A stretch of 64,000 nt of DNA, from assembly GCA_018806985.1 (NCBI GenBank), contig JADANN010000122.1, forward strand, positions 602,501-666,500. Direction: 5' to 3'. Source of the stretch: Angiostrongylus vasorum. Its lineage: Eukaryota > Nematoda > Chromadorea > Rhabditida > Metastrongylidae. Below the pieces are notes generated by a model. The model was not told the DNA's origin. It was given only the letters and a program-made list of their open reading frames with translations, and made no database searches. The position numbers and the translations under genes are program-made. Shown here in pieces: positions 53,802 to 64,000 of the stretch (within the stretch, counting starts at the first letter, position 1; the number at the start of each line of letters is the position of its first letter).

Positions 53802-54224
53802 TCATTTTGCTGTTTGCACGTGCCTCCTATTATAAAAATAGCCGAGTCTTGAAGAGATTAGTGTCAATCCCGATAGCAGCGTATCATTCAGGGGTATTCC
53901 CTTATCTAATACTTTTGCCACATCTCGGCCACCGAGAAGAATTTCGGGATAAATGGTACTGCGGTCTAGGCTTATTGAAAGATGAATTTTATTTCGATGG
54001 AGAAATTCACTATCTTCCACGCTTAGGCTGCAATGCTTTGTTGGCTGTGTAGTCGCGTCAGTTCTAGCCACCGCTATTTCGTGTTCTGCTCCGTTAGTGT
54101 CTCGCAATGTTATGGTGGTGATTCCGTATGTCTTTGTATCTTCTTTAGAGTTTCCAAATTTGAGAATTGCTAACTTAGTTGAATACGCATATCGGTCGGC
54201 TGCCATGTGTAGTAGTCCTTCCAC
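53802..54224 (-). CDS. BEL/Pao protease-region remnant
   Basis: Minus strand, one open segment of about 140 codons: AILKFGNSKEDTKTYGITTI, ISLDRSTIYPEILLGGRDVA, LLSGLTLISSRLGYFYNRR. The PEILLGxRD and SGLxLISSxLGY blocks are typical of the Pao aspartic protease to RT connection. The catalytic DTG lies upstream and is not preserved as such (WAVEGLLHMA in its place). Confidence 0.7.
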   Translation of the reverse strand: MEGLLHMAADRYAYSTKLAILKFGNSKEDTKTYGITTITLRDTNGAEHEIAVARTDATTQPTKHCSLSVEDSEFLHRNKIHLSISLDRSTIYPEILLGGRDVAKVLDKGIPLNDTLLSGLTLISSRLGYFYNRRHVQTAK

Positions 54225-55924
54225 TGCCCAATGTTTAGTCTTGTCTGGGTTAAGTACTACTGCTTGTGCCGCCCAAATCTGTACTGTGGATTCATATTGC
54301 TTTATAGTGTGAAGAGCAAAATAATGGTTAGCTTGTGTCTCTTTGGAGGTTACTGTTTTGACCGTAGACTTTTTCTTTTCGGGGGTATTTTTCCTCTTTT
54401 CGAGGTTTACTTGGTAGGTGCTGGTACCTACAAGTGGAAGTATAGTGTCCGTGCTTGTTAGAATTTCGGCACGGGCCTGCTTTGCACTTGGGCAAGCGAG
54501 GATATTATGAACCGCAATTGCAGCAAAGATTGCAATTTTTTTACCACTTGTATTCCTTCTTACTGAGTTTTTATCGTCGCACAGTCGACTGGCAAGTGTC
54601 CTATCTTGCCACAGTAAAAATGTGGTTGTGGGTTGTCAGTCAGTGTTCTCTGATGGCTCATGTCCACACCTGGTGAGCGATTATTCGACGTATTGTTGCG
54701 GTCGTTTCTTGGTACTAAAGATTTGCCTAATTGGCTTCCTGCTGTCAGTTCCTGGGCTATCTAGTCCTTGATTACTTAGAAGAGTTTCTCTGTTTTGCTT
54801 GTTTCATTGGCTCCGCATTGCCGTGTTTCTAGACAAGGGGTGTCGCTGGACTTTTTTCCGTAAACTTTTTTAGGAGTTGTTGTTGGAAATGCATGTTACC
54901 GAGTTTCTCTCCTTTCTGAGAGGCAGATCATCGAGTGGAGAGTTTCGCATAATATTTCTTGATGTTCTAGCCGTTCGCTATTCTCTTGTGCTCTCTGTAG
55001 CCGGTCCAGTAATTGATTTATCAGGGATTGCTTGTTGCAATACTTGACCCTTAGATGACCTATCACTTTAAGATAGAATTCTCGTAGAAATTTCACACTG
55101 CTTGAGGAGCGTTCTTTCTTTTCCATGGAGAGAGTTCAATAGATAGTCCATTTTGAAATGATCGTCGATCTGTCTTGAATGGACCACGTGCTCGAATGGC
55201 CTCCAAAATGCTTCCCATTCACATAAAGAGGTGATTGATCACTGGCCTCACTGGCCGAGCAGTGCGTAAGTCATACTTAGCGTTGTTTTTCGTGCTGTCT
55301 AGTTTATTCTGTAGATCGAGATGATTGGAGAGTTAGTGATTTGCGTTATCGAGGTGCTCTAGTGTCTTACTCACGTTTAGTTTTACACTTTCCTTTAGTT
55401 CCTCTGATACTGGGGTTTGCAAATCCAAGTTGCCTGCTGCTTTAGTGTAATTGTCCAGTGCTCCTTGAGGTTGTCTCAGTCCTTTGCAATGGCTGATGTC
55501 GCCTGTTTTATAGCGTCTTTTTGTGTTACGATGTATTCCGTTCGTTGAAATTAGTCAGGAGGGATATCTACTGTAGCGTTTACCTCATTCTCATACTTGT
55601 TAAATGAGGATTTGAAGCGGTCAGTGGTCTTTGTTAGTGGCCCCAGGCAGAAGCAAAGGGTGTTTAACACTTTTTTCTTTCTTTTCCTTTTTCTATATAC
55701 GCAAATAAACGTATTTGCACGTAGGTTTCTCTTTGTGAGGTTGTCCGAGCTGTTGCTTCATTCCTTAAGCGATGCTTGCCCCTTTGAGGTCGAGACGGCA
55801 GATATAGTAGAATACCAGAATAAGATTCGGATTAATCTGGCCAATCCACCAACTGTGCTAATTAATGCAATAAATTGGCCTAGTGGTAGCTTTCAGTTAG
55901 ATTCGGATTGGCCAATCCACCAAT

Positions 55925-56418
55925 TGTGTTAGTTGGCTAGTGGAATATGTAGTAGTTGGTCGCATTTGTCCTCTGTCCTTCAACTGTAGATGGAATGCTC
56001 GACTTTGTACGATTTCGCCACGCGGGACCTTTTTCGTAGCCACCGTGAGCAACCTCGAGTTTGGGTAAAACAGTTTATAGCAATAACAACAATACAATAA
56101 TAACAATGTGACGATATCTAGTTAGGTGAACGGATACGAGCGAAGCACTTGAACGAGGCCCGGAGCACTGGGCTGCGGAGATGTTGCGGCACTGGGAATA
56201 CAAAGACTCACATACAGATACACACACCCAGCATCAGTCTGGAATAGAGCTCTTCGTATTCCTTCTGTAATGGGTAGGGCTTTTATAGAAGAAACCAGAG
56301 ACATTGCAAAGAGAGAGGTTCTGGAACTTTCTCAGCTACTACAATCTTACGGAGCTACTTGCACGGAAGATTCGTGATGTCTATACAATAGCTTATACAG
56401 AATGTGCATGTGAAAGCA
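55925..56418 (-). repeat. 5' LTR of BEL/Pao element
   Basis: Aligns over its length with 50624-51124. Plus-strand blocks TGTGTTAGTTGGCTAGTGGA against TGTGCTAGTTGGCCAGTAGA at one end, GAGCAACCTCGAGTTTGGGT against GAACAACCTCGAGTTTGGGT inside, and TGTGAAAGCA against TGTGAAAAAGTGCA at the other. Ends are TG...CA. Many substitutions show an old insertion. Confidence 0.8.
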
Positions 56419-56779
56419 GTCCAGTGGCTTATACAAAAAAGTTGATTGGAACGGCAGATGCTGGAAAGTATGTGCAGCTGACAGCTGCTCATTCAGTGCC
56501 CAAACTATCGGAAAAGAAGAGCGGTTTACACAAAGAAGTTGTAGAATCCCTTTTCACCCAGCTGCGAGGCAAATGGATGAGATGATCTCTAGGAGACAAT
56601 GTACAGAATATGCAACGATAGATTTAGGACAATTACAAGTGAACAGTTAATGTAGGAAACATGCGATATTATAGAAGATAGGAACTATCTGAGATATAAT
56701 TACTATAGTAGACGTGATGATGGGTCATGTGAAAGGAACATTCGCACATCCCGTCTTTAAATATTCTGAGATTGTGCAC

Positions 56780-57070
56780 CTCTTTCATTCTGTACGCTAT
56801 GGTGCATTCGTCATCCAAGAATGTTACCACATTTGCGTATTAGTTCGTCTAGCTTTTGAGGATTTTCTCCGTGTCGTGAAGTGTTGAACGCTGGTCGAGT
56901 TGATTTCTTCTAGATTCTTGGTATGAGTCAACCACAGCATTTCCAGGTCTTCGTCGCAGTCAGTAATCGGACACTGGCTGTCGGAATGTTTTTTTCAGAA
57001 CGGTGTGGAAACGGTTTGTTGATGGCAGGAATGAGGAGCCTGGTTGGTCCAGTATTTTGTAACATCTTTT
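56780..57070 (-). repeat. SINE family A-like relic
   Basis: Weak match to family A on the minus strand: complements of CGTCTAGCTTTTGAGGATTT, GTGTTGAACGCTGGTCGAGT and TTCTTCTAGATTCTTGGTAT follow the order of 14395-14705. Confidence 0.4.
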
Positions 57071-57124
57071 AACCACTGCCTTTTACTCGTGCGGTGATAA
57101 ATATAGTGAATTATAGATAACTAC

Positions 57125-57500
57125 TCATCTGTAAGTGTGGCTTTTAACATAAACCTACTCCGACAATCACTAGACTTATATCGGAGGGAAAAAGTAAAAC
57201 ATGTACTTGTCAGGTTTTTTAAAGCTATTTCAACATTCGTCATGACACTACAAAGATTGAAAGAAATAGGCTGCGAAACTCTACCTCTTCCGCCATATTC
57301 GCCATACCTCTACTTTATCGACTACTTCCCGAATCTCCATAAGTTTCTGGGCGAAAAGTAGTTGAGAAACCAAGCGAAGTGAACTTCCCTAAGTGATCTC
57401 AGCGTCCGCAGAACTCTAAAACCAAAATAGCAACCGGAACACATAAACTTGTTACTCGCTGACAAATATGTGTACATTTTAATCGTTTTTTATCCCGATC
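57125..57500 (+). mobile_element. Mariner transposase C-terminal relic
   Basis: Plus frame: MTLQRLKEIGCETLPLPPYS followed by PYLYFIDYFPNLHKFLGEK. This is the mariner LxxLGxExLPHPPYSPDLxPxDY block around the third catalytic aspartate, followed by a stop. The DNARPHV block upstream is gone and no terminal repeats are seen. Confidence 0.75.
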
Positions 57501-58700
57501 AATAAAGTTTAGTCTAAGGTGAGGTATGTTACTTCAAAGATGTAGGTCGAAATCTTTCTTCAATCTTCGAACAGCTGAATATTGATCAGCCGAAGTTCCA
57601 GCGCTTTTTGCAGTTCCACTATGAACAGTGGGATATTAAGGTGCAAAGAAGATGATATCGTCGGCATAGAGCTGATAACAGAAATTCGGCAGAGAATGGT
57701 GTGAGTGATTAAAACATTAAAGCTCACGTACACCAGGTTATCGAATGCAACATGCGAGGAAGGGCAGAGTAAAGTTCGATCCTCACCACTTGTTCTTACT
57801 TCTTCCTGAAGGCAAAGCGGTGATTGTTTCTTGATCTTCTTGGAGGTGTGATGAGAGAAAGTGAAATAAAAAAGGGCTTTTATGTGAAATGATTGCAGCT
57901 TTCCACCAGAAATAACAATATTTCACTGTTTGCCCAACAGAAATGTCGTCTTTGTTCGACAAGTGTTGCGCGCTTTTTTGGCTGATGTCAAGTTCCATAT
58001 TTAGTACGAAGATTGTGGTAGGTGCGGCAGCAAGACTGTGAAAACTTCGAATAGATTGACGTATTTTTGAAAGCTACACCTTCTCACTACAATTCCATAA
58101 CTAATCAGAAGGATAAGGTAAGGCAGTTCGAACCTACAAAGATTCTGAAGGAAATGATTCGGCTACACTTTTAAGTATAAATCTTCAAATCAATTTTGAA
58201 CAACGATCAACAACAGACGAGTTATAGAAGTGTCGCGATGAAGCAGTTACAACGGCTTGTTTAACTTGTCCACATATTTATGACATGAACGACGTACAAT
58301 TGTGCTTATGGTCCTATTTAGAGGCGATGGCACAGATGTCGCTCTGAACAAACAAGAGACATCAGCAATCAAAAGCCTGACATCATTTGAAAACAGTGTA
58401 TCAGGAACGTTGAGACTGTAAAGTCGTGGGACTTCAAGTAGTTGAAAATTCGATCCGATGTGTTATGATCTTTTAGTTTCAAATTCTGACTCCAGATATG
58501 AAGAAGAAAAATAGTCATTGATGGCTCAAGGATGTCGCTGACTGCAAGGTGAGCAAGCGTACTAAAACTCAATCATGTTGATTTTGTTGTTGATTGATAA
58601 GAGCGTGAACCCTCCCACCGGGGAAGGCTTCAGGTCGTCTCCGACTCTATTTGGACAGCTCCATGTGAGGTTAACGAATTCGACTTTCTCTGCTTAACGA
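57501..58700. other. No gene or repeat identified
   Basis: AT-rich sequence with short open frames on both strands and no motif. Confidence 0.35.
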
Positions 58701-58764
58701 CAATTTTCTTAAGCATTGCCAACGAGAGATCGTGGCATGTCTTACATTCAGTAATTCTAATCAT

Positions 58765-59050
58765 TGTATAATTTTATTTGCTGCCTATTATTTTTTCACG
58801 GCACAATATAATTTGAAGTACAACCACGATGATTCTGAGATATTTGCAAAACGTGCACTCCATTCCAGATCCGAACCCGTAATTACCCTTTGCGGCGCTA
58901 AAGTGTTGCCCACTGCACCACTGAGGCCCCTTGCTTTGCCTTTCTCTCTGCGATTTCTTTATCCAAACGTTGTCATCAGTAATCACTCGCTAACGGAAAT
59001 TATCTGGAAAGCATAAATCGCCATTGAACCGAGTTAAGTTGAGGGTGTAG
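58765..59050 (-). repeat. SINE family E, best copy
   Basis: Minus strand: GGGGCCTCAGTGGTGCAGTG (A box), TTACGGGTTCGGATCTGG (B box), GTGCACGTTTTGCAAATATC, GAATCATCGTGGTTGTACTT and an AATAATAGGCAGCAAATAAA end. A third tRNA-derived family, without the core domain of families A and B. Confidence 0.75.
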
Positions 59051-59342
59051 TTCCATAGTGGTTATAATAGTTTATACGTAAAACGATTGTTTTGCAAGCT
59101 TTATTTGGCGCAGAAATAAGGTTTCAGGCAAAGAATATCTATTGAAATCTTGCTGTGCTCACAAGAATGTTGTGAGAAAAAAACCAAATCGAGTCAACAA
59201 AGGGAACTACTTTTCCAATGGATTCCTTGGATATAAAACATGGATCTCTTCAAAGGCATTGAAGGAGTAAAAACAAATTTAATGGAACGATACAAAAACA
59301 AGTCAATCGAAGGGCGATGGAAATGCGAAAATGAGGGTAAGA

Positions 59343-61090
59343 TCAGCAGTTTCTGAATGGAAACGTAAGACCGTAGAATGGAAGAAGAAATGGCAGAATG
59401 CGTGGATCGTTCAGCTCGCATTCACGAAATCCTTTCGCAAATGGGTTCGACTCGATCTTCAAGGATGTAATCTGGACGAGAAATCATCTTCATTCACATT
59501 TTTTGCCACCATCAAAAAATGGTTGGCTATTAGGATATTTAAAAGTGTGGTTATTATGCATCAGTTTTCCCATCTTGTATGCTTACAGCCTTTTCAGAAA
59601 AAAACGACCTTTTCTTCTATAGCAGAAAAGAGATCGAAAAAAAGCCTTAGAATGTTCAATCAATGCAGACACATCGGATTCATTGATATTTACGTTGGGC
59701 GTAAGCATCAGTGCAAAGTTTATCAGCTCGAAGAAACCATAGCGTATTGAATGTGCTGGAGTAAGAGAGAAAACACAGTGTCTGTGCTGCAAGTAGGACG
59801 TGGTAAGTGCAGTATTTAGATAAGCAATGTTACGCGGATGGTTGTTGGTTCGATTCCACACCAAGCCCATCTACCTCACCATTGGGCAGTGTTAACGAAG
59901 ACGACGAAATTCTCAAGCAGTACTGGAACAGACGGGCGAAATCCGAAGAACTCTGCAGGTGACCGATTCAAGAAAACATACCGAGTGTAAAGAAGCGTTG
60001 GGAAAATTGAGTAATAATCGCAAGTACTACTTAAGAGTACTCGTGGTTAATGACGCAGTTTATTTCTTGCTACGATGGCATATGAAGACAGACGTTTTCC
60101 CAAATTTCATGAGTTGAAGCTCAAAGGTTGCAGTTTCTTCCGACAATCACAACGGACTGATTATTCAACAGCCTGGGCGTTCGACGCTTCTGAGAAATAA
60201 AGACAAATATGAAGTAGAACGCGTGAGTCAGGGGGTACGAAAAAATATGTCCTTAGCTAAGCAGAATTAGAAATTGGGGAAAAATATTTTTGTTTTGATG
60301 GCCTGTGTATTGGTTGTCTAGCCTAATTCTTTCTGTTCTCTTGGTGTCTACTTGACGACGGACGAGTGCTGTTATGGAAAAGAAGGGATTTGAGTAATTT
60401 CAGTCGCTGTTTCTTCTCCAGAGAGTCGAACTTACGGAGCGGCGTTGGATGGTTGTTGGTAGTGACAATCTAGTTTTGGCTGTAATGATTCTCGGGAGAT
60501 TAGGCTCAACCCCAACAAACAGATAGCGCCTTTTAGATTCGCCAGAACGACACAGGAAGACTCTCGTTGTTCTCGTAGTCTCACCGCCATTCGCTTGCAC
60601 AGCTACCGAGCAATCTCGCAGGTGTCAACAGTTCGAATTAGAAGGAGTACACGGTTCGATGTTATTACTTTCACGCATGCACCCACATTCTTACTCTTAC
60701 ATAGTTGCAAATTACGCTACCTATCATACTTGGATAGGGGCATAAATCAATGGAATGTGCAATAAAAATTTCTAAGACCTAAGCTTAAGCGGAGTTCTTT
60801 GCACTAGTTTTCTGGATTATTCTTTCCCCAAAACACTTTTTTATTTTTTGGTCAAGAATACAGTAAAATCGATTAATGAAAACAAAGGCTAATCTGTTCA
60901 AAACTCTAAAAGATCTAGAAAAAAACCAAACCCGATGATTCTGATACGCAGTTACTGCGATGAACGTCGTTTCCTCAAAGGAGATTGTTATGCGCTCGAT
61001 GTTACTCCTGGTCTCCGGCTCACCACCGCCATCAAAATGGCGAACTAGATGAATTCGTGGAAGATATCTATGCATCGAGTTGACGATGAT
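59343..61090 (-). CDS. T-box transcription factor, C-terminal part of the DNA-binding domain
   Basis: Exon 60932-61090 (53 codons, acceptor CATTTAG, donor GTTTGG) encodes IIVNSMHRYLPRIHLVRHFD to FEETTFIAVTAYQNHR. Exon 59343-59471 (acceptor TCGTCCAG) encodes ITSLKIESNPFAKGFRECEL and continues 20 residues to TGA. NSMHRYLPR, FIAVTAYQNHR and LKIxSNPFAKGFR are hallmark T-box blocks that contact DNA. The junction is phase 0 and exact. The upstream half of the T-box (GRRMFP and HWM blocks) was not found between 61091 and 64000, so it may lie outside the window or the gene may be partial. The protein would end shortly after the domain unless a donor near 59377 is used. Nuclear regulator; target unknown. 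Confidence 0.88.
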
Positions 61091-61345
61091 CTAAATGCAT
61101 GGAAATCATCGGTTAGAATTGCTCTTTGTTGCTTTTTTGGCTTATCACAGTGTAAACTGGGGAATTCGGAATTAGATCACGACCAGAACGTGTCAGATGA
61201 TTGTAGACAACAAAAGTGCAATAACGATTAGTTGTATGAATAATCTGAACAGCGTTTCCATTTATGCGAGAGCACCAGTCCAGATAACTTGTTTCATTAT
61301 TATTAAAGATAATTTTTTAGAAACATGGTCCTATCGTACCCCATA
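61091..61345. other. T-box intron or upstream region
   Basis: Searched on the minus strand for the preceding T-box exon (FHKLKLTNN block) without success. Confidence 0.4.
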
Positions 61346-61349
61346 TTCA

Positions 61350-61510
61350 CAAGAATCTCAGAAATCAACGTGCAAAACTCCTGAGACATTCTGGATAAAT
61401 CTCAAGAATCCAAAGATGAGCATCAGGAATGAATGCCCGTAAAAACGTGCGATCTCTAAGGCATCTCAGACTGACTTCCTAACCAGTGACAGGTAGATTT
61501 CTCTTCCATG
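61350..61510 (+). mobile_element. PLE fragment
   Basis: GTGCAAAACTCCTGAGACAT, TCTGGATAAATCTCAAGAAT and CCAAAGATGAGCATC correspond to the CTCTTGAGGCGTTCTGGATA, AATTTCAAAAATCCAAAGAT block at 20897. No motif end. Confidence 0.55.
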
Positions 61511-61530
61511 TAAACTCTAGAGCTACTCTT

Positions 61531-61907
61531 CATCAATAATCGGAAAACTTACAAATAACGAAGTCTTGACTGAAATATAACCACAATGGAGCTGATATAC
61601 GAGCAAAAACCTCCGGTGTGCCTCAGACACGCGATTACCCTTATCTGCGGCTCACTTGCTACTGTCCTTCTTTCAGCCAGTTTTCTGTAAAGGCATCAGT
61701 TGGTGTTGGTGAGCCCCAGGTAAGGGTAATCGCGAGTATGAAACCAAAATGAGGTTCTGAGTTTTGCTCAAATCTCAGCAGCCATATGGTTCTCTACGGC
61801 TGGTCTGCATCAATAATCGGAAGACTTACAAATAGCGAAGTCTTGACTGAAATATAACCACAATGAAGCTGATATGCTAGCAAAAACCTCCGGTGTGCCT
61901 CAGACAT
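61531..61907 (+). repeat. Direct repeat, two units 277 bases apart
   Basis: Units 61531-61630 and 61808-61907 share CATCAATAATCGGAARACTT, AGTCTTGACTGAAATATAAC and AAAACCTCCGGTGTGCCTCA with few differences. Inside the spacer, GATTACCCTTATCTGCGGCT (61632) is near-complementary to AGCCCCAGGTAAGGGTAATC (61711). The units contain SINE family E-derived pieces. Confidence 0.75.
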
Positions 61908-62109
61908 GTCGTGCCCTTTCCTTAAAAAGACGGTAGGCGAAAAATAAAAGTAAAATGTTGCAAAGTTGTGTATAAAAACGAAGCCGAGTGGCTTCTATAT
62001 ATTGTACGAACCCTGACGTGAGAGCGACTATTGCAGTTTTTTCGGGATTTCATGGAAAACCATGCTTGACCAGAATTTAACATATCAGTGTGGACAGAAG
62101 TCAACAAAT

Positions 62110-63780
62110 CCTTAAGCTACAGCTGGGAGTACACTCGTGCCCAAGTACTTTAAAGACCGCTCTTGCAGGGCAGTAAACTGTCGGTTGCAGGTCCGATCGA
62201 ACGAATTTCAGTTTCAATTGATATTTTATGTACTGAACAGTCCACTTAGCAGATCATGCTCAGTTAGTTAATGCTCAATTCCAGTTTTGCAAAGCTGCAA
62301 TTATACACCCTAATGCTAAACTTCTCTTTGCATGTTCTTGCTCCTCATCGTAGTGAAGATATTTGATGACCTTATCCATCTTTTTTGCCTTTTCATCTAG
62401 TGTTACTTAGCAATATTGAAACTGCTGTAGAGCGATGAAATTCAAATTAGCATCGAGGTCCTACTGTAGTGGTTTTTGAGTACTTTTGTCATAGAAGTAC
62501 TGCTTTCATGACAATGAATTGACATGACTCATTAGGGTCAATACATCATTCGACAAAAAACTACGTTGGGGTGGTGGGGATCTATCGCTCTGTAGTAAAA
62601 TGTGTTGTTTGCTAACGCCAATCGCCTCGTATTTCTGTTCCTATTGGCGTTCTTGTAATTCTAACAGGGTCAACACATGCGAATTGTCCAGGGTAAAATA
62701 TTTAGCTGATATTTAAGCAGCTGATTAGTGGGTTAGATCACCAGCTTCACTGCAGATAAGTGTCCTGGACGTGCAAGTTTAATGTAAACTTGGAAATAAG
62801 ACTGATAAAAAAGCCTCACTTATGCTGTGAAAGATTCTGACATCTAAAAGACCAGTCGAGAACTATAGTAAGGGTTGCAGCAGCTCTTCGAGGATCGAGC
62901 AGCCCTGACGTACAGCTCCTTCCGAACCTCGAGGTTTGTCAACTACCACTGGTGATGAATCAATATCAAATATATTCAAATATGGTAAACGTCAAGAAAT
63001 TGGAGCGGTTTTGGCAAACCCTAGAGCAGAAAAATGCATTTTTTGGGATTCAATATGCTCTTGATGATGTGACACGACTTCCTGCTTTGTAAGAGAGTGA
63101 AGGACTTCACGACGTGCTTCTAGTCCTGAATCGTGACAAAACAGAGTTCTACATTCAAAATCGAGTACGATTTTTATTATGTTAACAAAACCGTTGAAGC
63201 ATTAGGCCTGCTGTATAAATAATCCCCTTTTCATGCTGTATTGACATATATGGACAAGAAAGCTTTGGAAACAATGACAAACTCGATGTTTGAAAAATGG
63301 ACAAGCTTTCACCTAAAAGGATAAATTTAATCGAAAGCATTCTCGATTATCATGGATAAACTTTAAATACCTATGTATCACCTGAATAATTCATTAACCA
63401 GTCTTCAGAATTCGCTCTAGGATTTGAAACGAAATGTCTTATCTGGAAACTCCAATGTACTGTGTTGAGTTTTGAGAAAACGAGTGATCACGTTAAAATG
63501 GCCAAGGTTTTACATGGCGTAGTTACCCCTAATCTAGCCCCACCTCGTCTTGTGAAAAGGAATAGATTCACTCTGATTGATCCTTGCTAGTCTCAGAAGC
63601 TGCAGTTCTTGGACACTTTCAGCTTAATCTCACGTTGGACTTTCTATTAAGCTCGGCATTGATCAAGTAATTCTTCGCATTCTTGTCATAAACCAAATAC
63701 CCCACTAGGCACGCATAGCACCCAGAGACATAACGCGGAGTACTTCGAAGTGCGGCTCACGATCCTCGCACAGGAATCGC
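62110..63780. other. No gene or repeat identified
   Basis: No T-box exon, other exon or known repeat recognised. Only short open frames. Confidence 0.35.
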
Positions 63781-63784
63781 GAAC

Positions 63785-64000
63785 ACTAAAGCGCGCAAAA
63801 CTTTCAAGGCGTTCTGGATTAATTCCAGAAATCCGAAAATAGACCGCAGGGAAGAATGCCTCATTATCGGGCGTGATGTTGGGCAGTGTATAAGCCTATT
63901 ATTCTGATGGGAGGGGCACATTATGCTCCCATGTGAATTCTGCGCGGTTGGTCTCCATGCGACATACTCAGTGGAGGACTCATAGAAAGCGGTGAGTGTG
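63785..64000 (+). mobile_element. PLE fragment, runs off the window
   Basis: AACTTTCAAGGCGTTCTGGA, TTAATTCCAGAAATCCGAAA, GAATGCCTCATTATCGGGCG, then TTCTGCGCGGTTGGTCTCCA and CATACTCAGTGGAGGACTC. The same order appears at 8940-9270 on the other strand. Confidence 0.65.

Larger units (their letters stand above)
50624..56418 (-). mobile_element. BEL/Pao LTR retrotransposon, decayed
   Basis: Coding is on the minus strand, so the 5' LTR is at 55925-56418 and the 3' LTR at 50624-51124. Between them, in order: gag traces (54896-55126, GNKQSLINQLL-like YCNKQSLINQLLDRLQRAQE), a CCHC-like segment (YCGKIGHLPVDC near 54610, first Cys lost), Pao protease region, RT and RNase H. No integrase could be recognised between 51950 and 51445. 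Many stops and frameshifts. Confidence 0.8.

Noticed and set aside
59331..59750. Plus-strand open frame of 139 codons
   Set aside because: Its first part is antisense to the T-box exon 59343-59471, which matches a known domain on the minus strand with proper splice sites.

Overview
The window looks like a piece of a strongylid (hookworm-like, clade V) nematode chromosome. It is AT-rich eukaryotic DNA. Genes are split into small exons with TTTCAG-type acceptors, and both short (55-100 base) and multi-kilobase introns occur. The genes are a nematode-style ABCB P-glycoprotein, a GT10 fucosyltransferase and a T-box factor. More than half of the sequence is old mobile elements: two RTE LINE families, Penelope-like elements (PLEs), one BEL/Pao LTR element, a mariner relic and three tRNA-derived SINE families. 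Nothing looks bacterial, viral or organellar.

Layout. 1.26-25.74 kb, minus strand: about 25 exons of a full-size P-glycoprotein (TMD1-NBD1-linker-TMD2-NBD2). Its N-terminus and extreme C-terminus are not resolved, and its introns are filled with SINEs, an RTE element interrupted by a PLE, and hairpin-forming PLE ends. 26-36.8 kb: SINEs, PLE and RTE debris, including PLE reverse-transcriptase and GIY-YIG segments (30.5-32.1 kb) abutting a long RTE copy (32.1-34.9 kb). 36.85-37.60 kb, plus strand: a predicted three-exon gene for a 107-residue protein of unknown family. 39.91-43.56 kb, minus strand: six exons of an alpha-1,3-fucosyltransferase-like (GT10) catalytic domain. 44-50.6 kb: PLE, SINEs, a minus-strand RTE copy and some orphan exon candidates. 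50.62-56.42 kb: a decayed BEL/Pao element with two recognisable LTRs, its left LTR lying inside a SINE. 57.1-57.5 kb: mariner relic. 59.34-61.09 kb, minus strand: two exons with the C-terminal half of a T-box DNA-binding domain. 61.1-64 kb: PLE and SINE fragments and a 277-base-spaced direct repeat.

The host genes show no operon and no shared pathway: an efflux pump, a Golgi glycosyltransferase, a transcription factor and an unknown small protein. The most interesting signal is in the mobile DNA. The PLE ends carry a recurring 36-base motif that folds as a minimal hammerhead ribozyme (CUGANGA, stem II hairpin, GAAA, self-complementary ACGU stem III, GGCU/AGCC stem I), with one compensated stem I pair in a divergent copy. 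Two SINE families share a central domain, and one of them ends like the RTE LINEs. All splice junctions were inferred by eye from GT/AG sites, reading phase and family alignment from memory. No database search was run.
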